Shown here: one piece after another, positions 7,343-14,445 of the stretch
Layout of the letters: each line of letters opens with the position of its first letter
Numbering within the stretch: the stretch's first letter is position 1
Origin: Candidatus Bathyarchaeota archaeon
Lineage (GTDB): Archaea; Thermoproteota; Bathyarchaeia; Bathyarchaeales; Bathycorpusculaceae
Assembly: GCA_003151735.1 (NCBI GenBank)
Contig: PLYI01000095.1
Location: forward strand, 47,058 to 111,057
DNA: 64,000 bases
Reading direction: 5' to 3'
Notes under the pieces: generated by a model
What the model was told of the DNA's origin: nothing
Seen by the model: the letters and a program-made list of their open reading frames with translations, nothing else
Database searches by the model: none
Program-made: the position numbers and the translations under genes

Positions 7343-7487
7343 GCTGTATGCGGTTGAAGTTGCTGGTGATGATTCCGAACTCTGGGATTATATGCTACAG
7401 TTCACGGAGCTGTTACGCAATAAGTTGAAGTACAAGAAGGTACTCAGAGAAGTAAGAGCTAAGAAACATAGCGTTAATCCCTCTTAA
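7329..7487 (+). CDS. small overlapping hypothetical protein
   Basis: Starting at ATG 7329 inside the end of the previous gene, this 52-residue product reads MLLCKLYAVEVAGDDSELWD and ends in a basic helix (LKYKKVLREVRAKKHSVNPS). An in-frame extension to 7215 overlaps the upstream gene and is less likely. It could instead be the C-terminus of the upstream protein after a frameshift. A T-rich tract from 7553 onward probably ends the transcript. Confidence 0.4.
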   Translation: MLLCKLYAVEVAGDDSELWDYMLQFTELLRNKLKYKKVLREVRAKKHSVNPS

Positions 7488-7892
7488 CTCCTTTTCTTTT
7501 TTGCCGTCATACATTTTTAATGGGATACTTTGTGGTTAACCTAGGCCCTTAAGGTTTTTTTCTTTCAATTTTTTTTTGAATGCTATTAGCATTAGCTTCT
7601 AATAAAAACACCCCCTAACTAATATTAAGAGAGGAAACAGGCTGTAAGCATGGAGAGATGGAAAGGTCGGGGGGATTTACGAACATGCGCAATCTGCATT
7701 TCTGACTTTATCTAGCGCTAGTGGAATTTTATTGTGTTTGCTGTGGGGGTTGTAATTAGAACTGAGACATATTCGTTTATGGGCTTTCCATGTTGAAATG
7801 CCACATTCATAACATGAATTTACGCGTTTACCTTATAAGCATGGAGCTTTCCCATGCCTCAAGCAAGAATAAAAAATAGGCTTTGCAAAGCC
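7488..7892. other. 405-base gene-free stretch
   Basis: I see no convincing gene here. It holds T-rich tracts near 7550-7580 that could end the upstream transcript and a perfect CTAGCGCTAG palindrome near 7713. A GCATGG/CCATGC hairpin near 7839-7857 could end the minus-strand AbrB-type gene. Confidence 0.4.
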
Positions 7893-8069
7893 TTACAATG
7901 CCCTAAAAAGGGGTTTACACGCTTTGATTACAGTGCGTTCTTTATCTATGATAAATTCAAGCTCAGCATTTTCCTCAAGCCCAAAATAACGAATTACAGA
8001 CTCGGGAATTTCTACAACCAATTTGCCATCAAGTTTCGTTATATTCTGGAAACGGTCATTATCCGCCAA
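7893..8069 (-). CDS. AbrB/SpoVT-type DNA-binding protein
   Basis: The 58-residue product reads RFQNITKLDGKLVVEIPESVIRY and then FGLEENAELEFIIDKERTVI, a standard AbrB swapped-hairpin domain. I place the start at TTG 8069 because a perfect GGAGGTGA lies 5 bases upstream. The longer frame to 8126 would translate through this site. It is divergent from the regulator gene at 8274, and two identical palindromes lie between them. It may be an antitoxin-type or element-control repressor. Confidence 0.7.
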   Translation of the reverse strand: MADNDRFQNITKLDGKLVVEIPESVIRYFGLEENAELEFIIDKERTVIKACKPLFRAL

Positions 8070-8136
8070 CCTTTCACCTCCACGCCTCACAATGTCTAAT
8101 AGAAAAAATAGAATGCAGCAAAGCAATAGTCCATGA

Positions 8137-8234
8137 GTCTAAGCCTTAGACGTTGGCTTCGACGGATGCTTCAATGACGCTTTATTGTTGGAACGCAAAG
8201 CAATCCATCGATAAAGAAAGTCTAAGCCTTAGAC
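8137..8234. promoter_or_regulatory. paired 15-bp palindromic operator
   Basis: GTCTAAGCCTTAGAC occurs twice, at 8137-8151 and 8220-8234, exactly 83 bases apart. Each copy is a perfect palindrome around one central C. Both copies are preceded by a related AAAGCAAT...CCAT sequence. They lie between divergent regulatory genes starting at 8069 and 8274. This is the layout of a cooperative repressor operator. Confidence 0.7.
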
Positions 8235-8273
8235 AAGGTAAATATGCTTTTTTCTTGTAGGAGTAATGTAAGA

Positions 8274-8963
8274 ATGCAGATAGAAAAGGAAAAACAGAAT
8301 GTAGTTGACTTAACTAAAATGCCTCAAAACCTACCAATCATGGGACACGCCTCACACGAGACGTTAACCCTGATAACTGAAGGCATAGAAGATAGAATAC
8401 CCCAAATTGACCCAGATGAAGCCATGACTTTGTTGGTCAACTTGGATAACTTACCGATCAGAGCAAGGGCCTTTATTACTAAGCTTCAGCCAAATGCCGT
8501 AGCTGTGTTTGATAAGGAAGGCACGTTATACCTTGAAATCAACCTCAATATACTACGTGATCTCACTTGTTTCCAGATGTTCCTTAGCTTTTATCATAGC
8601 CTACTTTCAGAGTTTCCAGAATTGAAGCCTTATATTTCACTTTGCGAAGCCACTGAACATGTAAAAGTGATTCCTCCGAAAGGCGCACCTCCAGAACATC
8701 TTAGGGAAGCTTGGCTGACAAAACACTTCTACGTTACGCTCAACGTCACCGACTTACTTATCGCAAAACTCAAAAGCCATTTTGCGCCCGACGAGTATCC
8801 AGCGCCAGCGAGCTTCAGCTACTTATTAGCACATGGATTCGATAAAGAAGCTCTTTCAACCACTTTCAAGGTTTCAAGAGCAACTCTTTTCAATTATCAA
8901 GCCAAAACAAAGAAATCTAACGACAATCCAGACCTTAGACACCCTGAAGAAGCTATAGACTAA
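8274..8963 (+). CDS. hypothetical regulator with C-terminal helix-turn-helix
   Basis: The product from ATG 8274 is about 229 residues (TAGGAG lies 10 bases upstream; an in-frame ATG at 8244 has weaker support). The first 160 residues form an unrecognised mixed domain (PNAVAVFDKEGTLYLEINLNI, then a hydrophobic helical stretch). The end carries GFDKEALSTTFKVSRATLFNY, a helix-turn-helix. It is the best candidate to bind the paired palindromes just upstream. A GACCTTAGAC near 8930 inside the gene resembles the operator. Confidence 0.6.
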   Translation: MQIEKEKQNVVDLTKMPQNLPIMGHASHETLTLITEGIEDRIPQIDPDEAMTLLVNLDNLPIRARAFITKLQPNAVAVFDKEGTLYLEINLNILRDLTCFQMFLSFYHSLLSEFPELKPYISLCEATEHVKVIPPKGAPPEHLREAWLTKHFYVTLNVTDLLIAKLKSHFAPDEYPAPASFSYLLAHGFDKEALSTTFKVSRATLFNYQAKTKKSNDNPDLRHPEEAID

Positions 8964-8995
8964 GCCGTTTCGGAACTATCTAAAAAATACATTAT

Positions 8996-9016
8996 CTATT
9001 TTTCTATTAAGAGGTG
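8996..9016 (+). promoter_or_regulatory. T-rich pre-SD motif, copy 5
   Basis: CTATTTTTCTATTAA followed by GAGGTG gives the same leader as the copies at 3814 and 6923, with a 3-base insertion before the ribosome site. It stands 9 bases before the ATG at 9026. Confidence 0.5.
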
Positions 9017-9025
9017 TATGCAATA

Positions 9026-9244
9026 ATGCAAGTAAACAAAAATATTGAAAGTGAAATGGAACCAAAAATGCTCGACCTTTTGGAAAAAGAAAACATGCCC
9101 CTGAGTATCGGTTTCGTAGCCTTTAACTTGAAAATAACCTGGCAAACTGCGAGAGCTCTCTTATTGAAAATGAGCTTAACCGGAAAAATCACGGCGTTAG
9201 AAACAAGCAAGGGCTTCATGTTCCAGAAAAAACAACGCAATTAA
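9026..9244 (+). CDS. small winged-helix-like protein
   Basis: The 72-residue product has a helix-turn-helix pattern: MLDLLEKENMPLSIGFVAFN followed by LKITWQTARALLLKM, then a short wing (GKITALETSKGFMFQKK). Start ATG 9026 fits GAGGTG at 9011-9016; the GTG at 9014 would destroy the ribosome site. It is probably a transcription factor or replication-control protein, since it borders the palindrome field. Confidence 0.6.
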   Translation: MQVNKNIESEMEPKMLDLLEKENMPLSIGFVAFNLKITWQTARALLLKMSLTGKITALETSKGFMFQKKQRN

Positions 9245-9968
9245 ACACTAAATTTCCTTCCCCCTATTTTATTCCAAATTTTATTTACTATTTGAAAAAC
9301 GTTTCTAATTGAAAATATTAAGCACAACAACTTTTCCACAAACTGTGAGTTAACCCAGGTTAATAGTTATAGTTAAGCGATAAAACAACACGTTGTTTTA
9401 CGCTTTAGTTAACAAATTTATAGCCATAAGATGGCTCGATACCGAGAGCTCTCGGATTGAATAGACGTTGGCAACGGCGTTGCTAAACATATCGTAATAC
9501 ATTATATAAGTCAACCAGGTTGACAAGGTCAACGACTCAAATGTTCACCCTTAACAACGCCGTTGTTAAATTACCTGAATTTGTTATCGGGGAACTCCTC
9601 TCTTCTCTTGCTTAAAGTCCGCACGTGCGTACTATCACTTTTTAAGTCAATGTTGTCGCAACGTTTGTGATTCATTGTCCTGAGAGTCAAAGCTTTCTGA
9701 GGCTGAGTTGTCACGTGTCAACCGATTAGGCAATAGTTCTAATAGCTAAAAGTTGACCCAGGTCAACGGCTCAAAGTTTGCACGTGCAAACAAATGTGGT
9801 ATATGCCACAAATCTTGTCATTAATTTGGGTTCGCCTGGCGAACTGGTCTCTTTTCTTTTGTACTCATCGATTAGTAAAATGGTTATCAGCATTACTTCT
9901 TGTTCGTGGATTATGCATTTTTTCTTTTTTCTTATGCAAGGTTTTGAGGCCTTGCAGGATTAAAGAAC
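9245..9968. other. palindrome-rich non-coding field, candidate replication or partition origin
   Basis: No gene is supported in 724 bases, but perfect or near-perfect palindromes are dense. Examples: TTAACCCAGGTTAA (9350), TAAAACAACACGTTGTTTTA (9381), CCGAGAGCTCTCGG (9442), GCAACGGCGTTGC (about 9470), GTCAACCAGGTTGAC (9510), TTAACAACGCCGTTGTTAA (9551), CGCACGTGCG (9620), GTTGACCCAGGTCAAC (9752), GTTTGCACGTGCAAAC (9776) and GTTCGCCTGGCGAAC (9830). GGTCAACGRCTCAAA recurs at about 9527 and 9761. The field lies between a small DNA-binding gene and a helicase operon. Confidence 0.6.
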
Positions 9969-10151
9969 TTGGACAACAAAGAACCTAATAAAATAACAAT
10001 TAAAATTAGCGGACAAAGAACCGCTGTTCTAAACACCCTGAAAAGAATCGAAGGCGTTTTCCCATTATTTTTAGAAGGCAAAGAAAAACCAAATGATGAT
10101 GGAACTGGCATCCATGTTTTTTTGGTTGTTGCTTGCCCCGAGGAGGCTTAG
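9969..10151 (+). CDS. small hypothetical protein of the element
   Basis: The 60-residue product begins at TTG 9969 with NKITIKISGQRTAVLNTLKR, then IEGVFPLFLEGKEKPNDDGT and GIHVFLVVACPEEA. The alternating strands and helix suggest a compact alpha/beta fold. No family is recognised. It is the first gene after the palindrome field and is followed at once by the gene at 10154, whose ribosome site lies within its last codons. Confidence 0.5.
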   Translation: MDNKEPNKITIKISGQRTAVLNTLKRIEGVFPLFLEGKEKPNDDGTGIHVFLVVACPEEA

Positions 10152-10153
10152 AG

Positions 10154-10348
10154 TTGCCTTTCAATTTTGATATGGACCTTAATGGCTTCTTGCCGAAAGC
10201 GGAACCGAAAATACAATTTTGCCATGAATGCCATTTTTTTACGAGATACACGGCGAGCCACTGTAGGTTAGGGCTTTTCACTCAAGCATCTTGGAAAAGA
10301 TGTAGGCAAGCTCTGCCAATCAAAAACGGATTAAAGGAAGGGTATTAG
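10154..10348 (+). CDS. small zinc-finger-like protein
   Basis: From TTG 10154, placed by GAGGAGG at 10139-10145, the 64-residue product contains CHECHFFTRYTASHCRLGLF and a later C. That gives a C-x2-C pair with further His and Cys ligands, so a small zinc-binding fold is likely. It lies in the overlapping small-gene operon of the element. Function unknown. Confidence 0.5.
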   Translation: MPFNFDMDLNGFLPKAEPKIQFCHECHFFTRYTASHCRLGLFTQASWKRCRQALPIKNGLKEGY

Positions 10349-10350
10349 CT

Positions 10351-10710
10351 TTGGATCGCAAGCAGATTGAGTTCTTAGTGAAGCTCCGCGACGCTCATAC
10401 GATGGCAGCCGAAGCCGTAAATGATTATCTGGAAACCTTCGCTCCAAAAGAAGAAAAAACAGCCGTTAACGAAGAAATATTTAGTATCCTAAAGTTTGAC
10501 CTTCAGCAAGATACTAAACTTGGCGAGTTTGAAGTTGCATATCAGCAAAACAACATAGCAGAGAAATTCCAACACGCTTTTGAGGTTCTCTCTAAGTCAA
10601 ACGCAACAATCCAGAGCAGGTACCACGGCAAAGAATATGCTTATTCATATTGGGTTTACGGCGAAGGCAAGATTTACAGACAAAAACTCAAAGGAGTTAC
10701 CTCACATTGA
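10351..10710 (+). CDS. hypothetical protein of the element
   Basis: The 119-residue product starts at TTG 10351. It has a helical first half (IEFLVKLRDAHTMAAEAVND and after) and a C-terminal part with SRYHGKEYAYSYWVYGEGKI, an aromatic-rich beta segment. It overlaps the start of the next small gene by four bases (TTGA). No family is recognised. Position suggests a replication-module accessory gene. Confidence 0.5.
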   Translation: MDRKQIEFLVKLRDAHTMAAEAVNDYLETFAPKEEKTAVNEEIFSILKFDLQQDTKLGEFEVAYQQNNIAEKFQHAFEVLSKSNATIQSRYHGKEYAYSYWVYGEGKIYRQKLKGVTSH

Positions 10711-10811
10711 AGATAAATTCAACGTGTGCAACTTGCAAGGATAATTGCTGCGAAATACGCGCCGATTGCGTCGATGATGAAAGAGTAACACAAGAGGTTC
10801 TTCAACATTGA
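10707..10811 (+). CDS. 34-residue cysteine-rich microprotein
   Basis: A short frame from TTG 10707 encodes MKINSTCATCKDNCCEIRAD and 14 more residues, with six cysteines in 34. AAGGAG lies at 10691-10696, ten bases upstream. It overlaps both the previous and the next gene by four bases. Paired C-x2-C and CC suggest metal binding. The overlap pattern argues that it is translated. Confidence 0.45.
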   Translation: MKINSTCATCKDNCCEIRADCVDDERVTQEVLQH

Positions 10812-11191
10812 CCGAGCAGAGCAATGAATGGCTAGAAGAACCCGCAATGCCTAAACCCGAGGATTTTAAGAACCATGAAAACTATGAGTTTGCCTTCAAC
10901 GAATACAAACAAAAATTGACAACCTATCAAGCAAGAATTAGACTACACAATGATTGCAAAAAATACACAGAAGACGAAATAAAAGAAAAAGCTGAACAAG
11001 AAGAAGAACTGCTCAAAAGTCCGTTCTTTAGATTAATGGTTGAATGTGACGAAAAAGGAGAGCCTAAACAACGCAGACAATTCCCAGACTATGAATTTTT
11101 CACTCCATACAACGAAGAAGAACAAAAACTCGGATATGGAAAATCGGCTGTAAGAGATCCATTCAAAACAGCAAAGTCTCAGAGTGGTTAA
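10808..11191 (+). CDS. D5-type primase/helicase, N-terminal fragment before a frameshift
   Basis: The 127-residue frame from TTG 10808 is charged and helical (a coiled coil near TEDEIKEKAEQEEELLKSPF). It ends with VRDPFKTAKSQSG. The next frame carries on with NSKVSEWLNQEFAFKTD, the usual start of the D5 N-terminal domain. One additional A in the AAAA run near 11163-11168 would join them as DPFKNSKVSEWL. The two parts are therefore one gene broken or recoded at this point. No primase motifs are visible in this fragment. Confidence 0.55.
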   Translation: MTEQSNEWLEEPAMPKPEDFKNHENYEFAFNEYKQKLTTYQARIRLHNDCKKYTEDEIKEKAEQEEELLKSPFFRLMVECDEKGEPKQRRQFPDYEFFTPYNEEEQKLGYGKSAVRDPFKTAKSQSG

Positions 11192-12468
11192 ACCAGGAGT
11201 TTGCTTTTAAAACAGATTTAGAAACAGGGATACTCTACATCTACGATGGCAGAAGTTGGATACCAAACGCAGAAGGATATGTCAAGAAAATCGTTTCAAT
11301 AATACTGGGAAAAGAAGACCGTGAAAACCACTTCAAAAACATATTATTCTCACTCCAAGGTCTAACACTTTGCAACGTAACATTCAGTCAAAAAATAGCT
11401 TGCGACAACGGATTACTTAACGTTGAAACTCAAGAGACAACGCCGTTCAGCAAAAAAGAAATGCCATTTCACCAAATCTCAGTAAAGTTTGACCCAACCA
11501 CTAAATGCCCAAATTGGGAAGCATTCATATCTCAAGTTGTCAACGGAGACGATTTAAAGACAATTCAAGAATGGAGCGGTTTCTTACTTTTACCAGATTA
11601 CCGCTTTCATAAATTGTTGTGGATACAGGGTGAAGGTCGCAATGGCAAAGGAGTTTGGCAAAGAACAATGGAAGCAATCTTAGGACAAACAAACGTCTCA
11701 AACATTGGCCTAGAAGAATTTGATGGATCTCACCGATTTTCTATGGAAAGACTATACGGCAAACTATTCAATCCATGCTCAGAACCACGCACAAACAAAG
11801 AACTACAAACCAACCTACTGAAATACGCAACAGGACAAGACACCATAGAAGCAGAAATCAAAGGTCATCAAAAACGAATACATTTCAGAAACTACGCAAA
11901 GATTACAGTTTTAGCCAACCGTTTCCCAAAAGTCAACGACCAAACATTAGCATTTAAAGAACGTAGGCTTTTCATAAAGTTTCCAAATGAATTTACTGGA
12001 AGCAACCAAATACAGAACATAGAGCAAAATTGGTTAACAATCAACGATGAAAGAAGCGGCATATTAAACTGGATGCTTCAAGGCTTACAACGCCTCTTAG
12101 AGCAAGGATACTTCACTGAATCAAAGACACAGCGAGAAACAGAAGCAGCTTTTCTACGAGCAAGCGACACAATAAGTGGTTGGCTTCACGAAGTAGGAAT
12201 CAAAGACAAAAACAGAGTAACCACAAGAAGCGAAGCAACAGAATCATACAAGAGTTATTGTGAAGTCTATGGGTTAATAACTGAAAGTGAACAGGAGTTT
12301 ACAAAGAAACTAAAAGAAGTTTCATGGATTACTGTTTGCTCAGTTAAGAAGCCTAAACAGGAACGTGCTTGGAAAGGCTTAGGATTACTCAGAATAGATG
12401 ATGATGGCAAGATAACAGATACAGTGGATACACAGGATACACTTTTACATGCCTCTTTACCCCTGTAA
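11167..12468 (+). CDS. D5/P4-family replicative helicase
   Basis: The frame is open from 11095 with clear coding from about 11167; the first standard ATG is at 11461, inside the conserved domain. ILYIYDGRSWIPNAEGYVKK and NGLLNVETQETTPFSKKEMP match the D5 N-terminal domain. WIQGEGRNGKGVW is the Walker A loop of superfamily 3 helicases, followed by a Walker B/sensor region with YAKITVLANRFPKVND. Such helicases open origins of plasmids and viruses. The C-terminus ends at 12468 with LHASLPL, but a second frame continues the protein. Neighbouring palindromes and integrase support an integrated replicon. Confidence 0.75.
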   Translation, partial: NSKVSEWLNQEFAFKTDLETGILYIYDGRSWIPNAEGYVKKIVSIILGKEDRENHFKNILFSLQGLTLCNVTFSQKIACDNGLLNVETQETTPFSKKEMPFHQISVKFDPTTKCPNWEAFISQVVNGDDLKTIQEWSGFLLLPDYRFHKLLWIQGEGRNGKGVWQRTMEAILGQTNVSNIGLEEFDGSHRFSMERLYGKLFNPCSEPRTNKELQTNLLKYATGQDTIEAEIKGHQKRIHFRNYAKITVLANRFPKVNDQTLAFKERRLFIKFPNEFTGSNQIQNIEQNWLTINDERSGILNWMLQGLQRLLEQGYFTESKTQRETEAAFLRASDTISGWLHEVGIKDKNRVTTRSEATESYKSYCEVYGLITESEQEFTKKLKEVSWITVCSVKKPKQERAWKGLGLLRIDDDGKITDTVDTQDTLLHASLPL

Positions 12469-12534
12469 TTACAGAAAAGATCTTAAATAATATACAGGAT
12501 AGAAAGGGTGTATCTTCTGTATCCTCTGTATCTG
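12416..12534. repeat. 27-bp imperfect inverted repeat at the end of the helicase gene
   Basis: Arms at 12416-12442 and 12508-12534 are complementary at 24 of 27 positions and enclose a 65-base loop. The arms consist of GATACA-type triplet repeats. The structure spans the helicase stop codon, so it may be a terminator, a regulatory fold, or a by-product of repetitive codons. Confidence 0.6.
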
Positions 12535-12794
12535 ATGAAAGCAAATTAAAGATTGTCGCTGAAGAATCTGGATTAAGGCGCATAGAAGCAAATAATCTTG
12601 TAAGTGCTAAACGGTTTAGGCCTAAACCTGGTGTTCTCTGCCAAACAATAGATCACGACTTGATTTGCGCTAAAGAAGCTGAATATTCGATAAATGGAAA
12701 TCGTTATTGTCCGGAACATTTCGATGATGAAAAAGAGAACTTGCGGAAAATAGGGAAAACTGTTTGTGTAGAATGGGCAGAGGAGGCGGTTTAG
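12469..12794 (+). pseudogene. out-of-frame C-terminal tail of the helicase
   Basis: A frame one base earlier than the helicase stays open through this interval and ends at TAG 12794. It reads PVITEKILNNIQDRKGVSSV, then EESGLRRIEANNLVSAKRFR, and a Cys-rich end (VLCQTI, LICAK, RYCPEH). No ATG, GTG or TTG allows an independent start for most of it. A single extra base in TTTT or CCCC near 12442-12462 would fuse it to the helicase. I treat it as the displaced helicase C-terminus with a possible zinc-binding tail. A TTG at 12660 could start only the last 44 residues. Confidence 0.45.
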
Positions 12795-12914
12795 TTGGAC
12801 CCTAAAACCTTAGCTGCTTTAGAGCAAGCGCAATTCGATATACGCCTCAACAATCTTTCTAAAACTTTCAAGGACATTGACCAACGAAGTAAAAAGAAGG
12901 AGGAGTTACATTGA
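12795..12914 (+). CDS. 39-residue helical microprotein
   Basis: From TTG 12795, directly after the TAG at 12794, the frame encodes MDPKTLAALEQAQFDIRLNN and a basic tail ending KKKEELH. GAGGAGG lies about 8 bases upstream. Its TGA overlaps the TTG of the next gene (TTGA at 12911-12914). The translational coupling supports a real small gene; no family is recognised. Confidence 0.45.
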   Translation: MDPKTLAALEQAQFDIRLNNLSKTFKDIDQRSKKKEELH

Positions 12915-13225
12915 CGTATGTAGGATTCGTTCAATGTCCATATTGTCCTTCACTTTTTGTGGATAAAGCCGAACTTGAAAAACACCTTAGCGGAAAGGCT
13001 GAGAGCAAATATCATCCACCATGCAGTAAAGGCGACTATAACAACTGTGAGAAGTGCCTACACCCAAAAAAGCAACTATGCAAACGTGACGTCTATTTTT
13101 GCCGAGACGACCTGACATGCCTGAAGTACAGCTTATTTAATTATCATTGTTGTCATGGCGGCGGCCCAGCTTGCAATCTTTGGCGACGTAAAACAAACCA
13201 GATAATTGAAACTGGAGGGGTCTAA
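12911..13225 (+). CDS. zinc-finger protein of the element
   Basis: The 104-residue product opens with a C2H2-like finger, FVQCPYCPSLFVDKAELEKH with a later H, then a cysteine-rich middle (CSKGDYNNCEKCLHPKKQLC, FCRDDLTC) and CCHGGGPAC near the end. Several zinc sites are likely. AGGAGGAG at 12896-12903 precedes the TTG at 12911. DNA binding is probable; it may control excision or copy number, since the integrase follows directly. Confidence 0.6.
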   Translation: MTYVGFVQCPYCPSLFVDKAELEKHLSGKAESKYHPPCSKGDYNNCEKCLHPKKQLCKRDVYFCRDDLTCLKYSLFNYHCCHGGGPACNLWRRKTNQIIETGGV

Positions 13226-13226
13226 A

Positions 13227-14357
13227 TTGGAACCCCAAGCCCAAACCGCTAACCTTGTTTGCCCTTCATGCGGCAGCGAGAAATTCTTTAAAGACGGCAT
13301 CCGGAAGCTCTTAAACGACACAGAAAAGCAACGTTATGTTTGCCGTGTATGTAGCTACAGATACACGTCACCCAATAGCTTAAATTCTATCCTTGACAAC
13401 TCCGAGAGTAGCCAAATATGCGCCAACATGGTGAAAAATTTGGACCCAACCGCAGAATTAAAGACTGTGGTGGGTGATGAAAAAACAAATTTAATCGCTT
13501 ACGCATGGCAACAAAAGAAACGAAACATACAAGACAACACAATCGCAAACCGCATGTACTTACTTGGACAGCTCATAAAATTAGGCGTTGACTTACTTAA
13601 CCCCGATTCGTTTGAAACTGTCGTAGCTACGGAACCAATGAGTAAAGCAAAAAAACGAAACTTTGTATCTGCTTACCGTTCATACACTAAAGTCAATAAA
13701 ATCTCCTGGGAACCCATAAAAGTCGGCTATGAACCAAAACAGCCGTTTATTCCAACAGGTGAAGAAATATCAGCCTTAATTCATGCAGCCGGTAAACGTT
13801 TAGCCACATTCTTACAAGTCCTTGCAGATACAGGTGCTAGAGTAGGGGAAGTATGCCAGCTTCAATGGACCGATGTCAACGTAAAAAACTGCACTATAGC
13901 CATTAACAACCCTGAAAAACACTCAAGAGCGCGAACCCTAACGGTGACACAGAAAACAATCGCTATGATCCAAGCCCTTCCTAACCCTGACAAATATGGA
14001 AACCGAATCTTTAACGCTAACCCCGATACGATAGCGCAAGGATTCTCTGAATTAAGAAAACGCCTAGCTGAAAACCAAAAAAACCCAAGGTTCAAACAAA
14101 TACACCTTCATACCTTCCGACACTATTACGCTTGCACATTATACAGCAAAACAAAGATTCTAAAAACTGTTCAAGATGCTTTAGGCCATAAATCCATAAC
14201 GAACACAGAAATCTATACGAAACTTGTCGTTTTCCATGAAGAAAAATATTACTCTGCAACCGCTAAAACTGTGGAAGAAGCATGTCAGCTAATCGAGGAT
14301 GGATGGAGCTATCACGTTGAGATTGACGGAATTAAAATCTTCAGGAAGCCTAAGTAA
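13227..14357 (+). CDS. tyrosine recombinase/integrase with N-terminal zinc ribbon
   Basis: From TTG 13227 (GGAGGGG 6 bases upstream) the 376-residue protein begins with a zinc ribbon (C12, C15, C39, C42). A SAM-like core-binding domain follows, then the catalytic domain: R205 in DTGARVGEVCQLQW, HTFRHYY with H295 and R298, LGHKSITNTEIYTK with H321 and the nucleophile Y330. All key residues are present, so it should be active. Such enzymes integrate archaeal viruses and plasmids. It ends the element module; no tRNA or obvious att duplicate was seen beside it. Confidence 0.85.
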   Translation: MEPQAQTANLVCPSCGSEKFFKDGIRKLLNDTEKQRYVCRVCSYRYTSPNSLNSILDNSESSQICANMVKNLDPTAELKTVVGDEKTNLIAYAWQQKKRNIQDNTIANRMYLLGQLIKLGVDLLNPDSFETVVATEPMSKAKKRNFVSAYRSYTKVNKISWEPIKVGYEPKQPFIPTGEEISALIHAAGKRLATFLQVLADTGARVGEVCQLQWTDVNVKNCTIAINNPEKHSRARTLTVTQKTIAMIQALPNPDKYGNRIFNANPDTIAQGFSELRKRLAENQKNPRFKQIHLHTFRHYYACTLYSKTKILKTVQDALGHKSITNTEIYTKLVVFHEEKYYSATAKTVEEACQLIEDGWSYHVEIDGIKIFRKPK

Positions 14358-14445
14358 GCATGGGAGAATTGGTGTATTTGTTGCAGAAATTGACAACTAA
14401 AGTAAATAAACGATGCCACATTAAAGTAGAAAATGGCGCGTAAAT

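Noticed and set aside
7854..8099. An 81-residue plus-strand frame
   Set aside because: It is antisense to the AbrB-type gene, which has a perfect ribosome site and a clear domain.
9778..9988. Overlapping short plus-strand frames in the palindrome field
   Set aside because: Their products are low-complexity and Phe/Cys-rich, two frames overlap the same bases, and the palindromes explain the sequence better.
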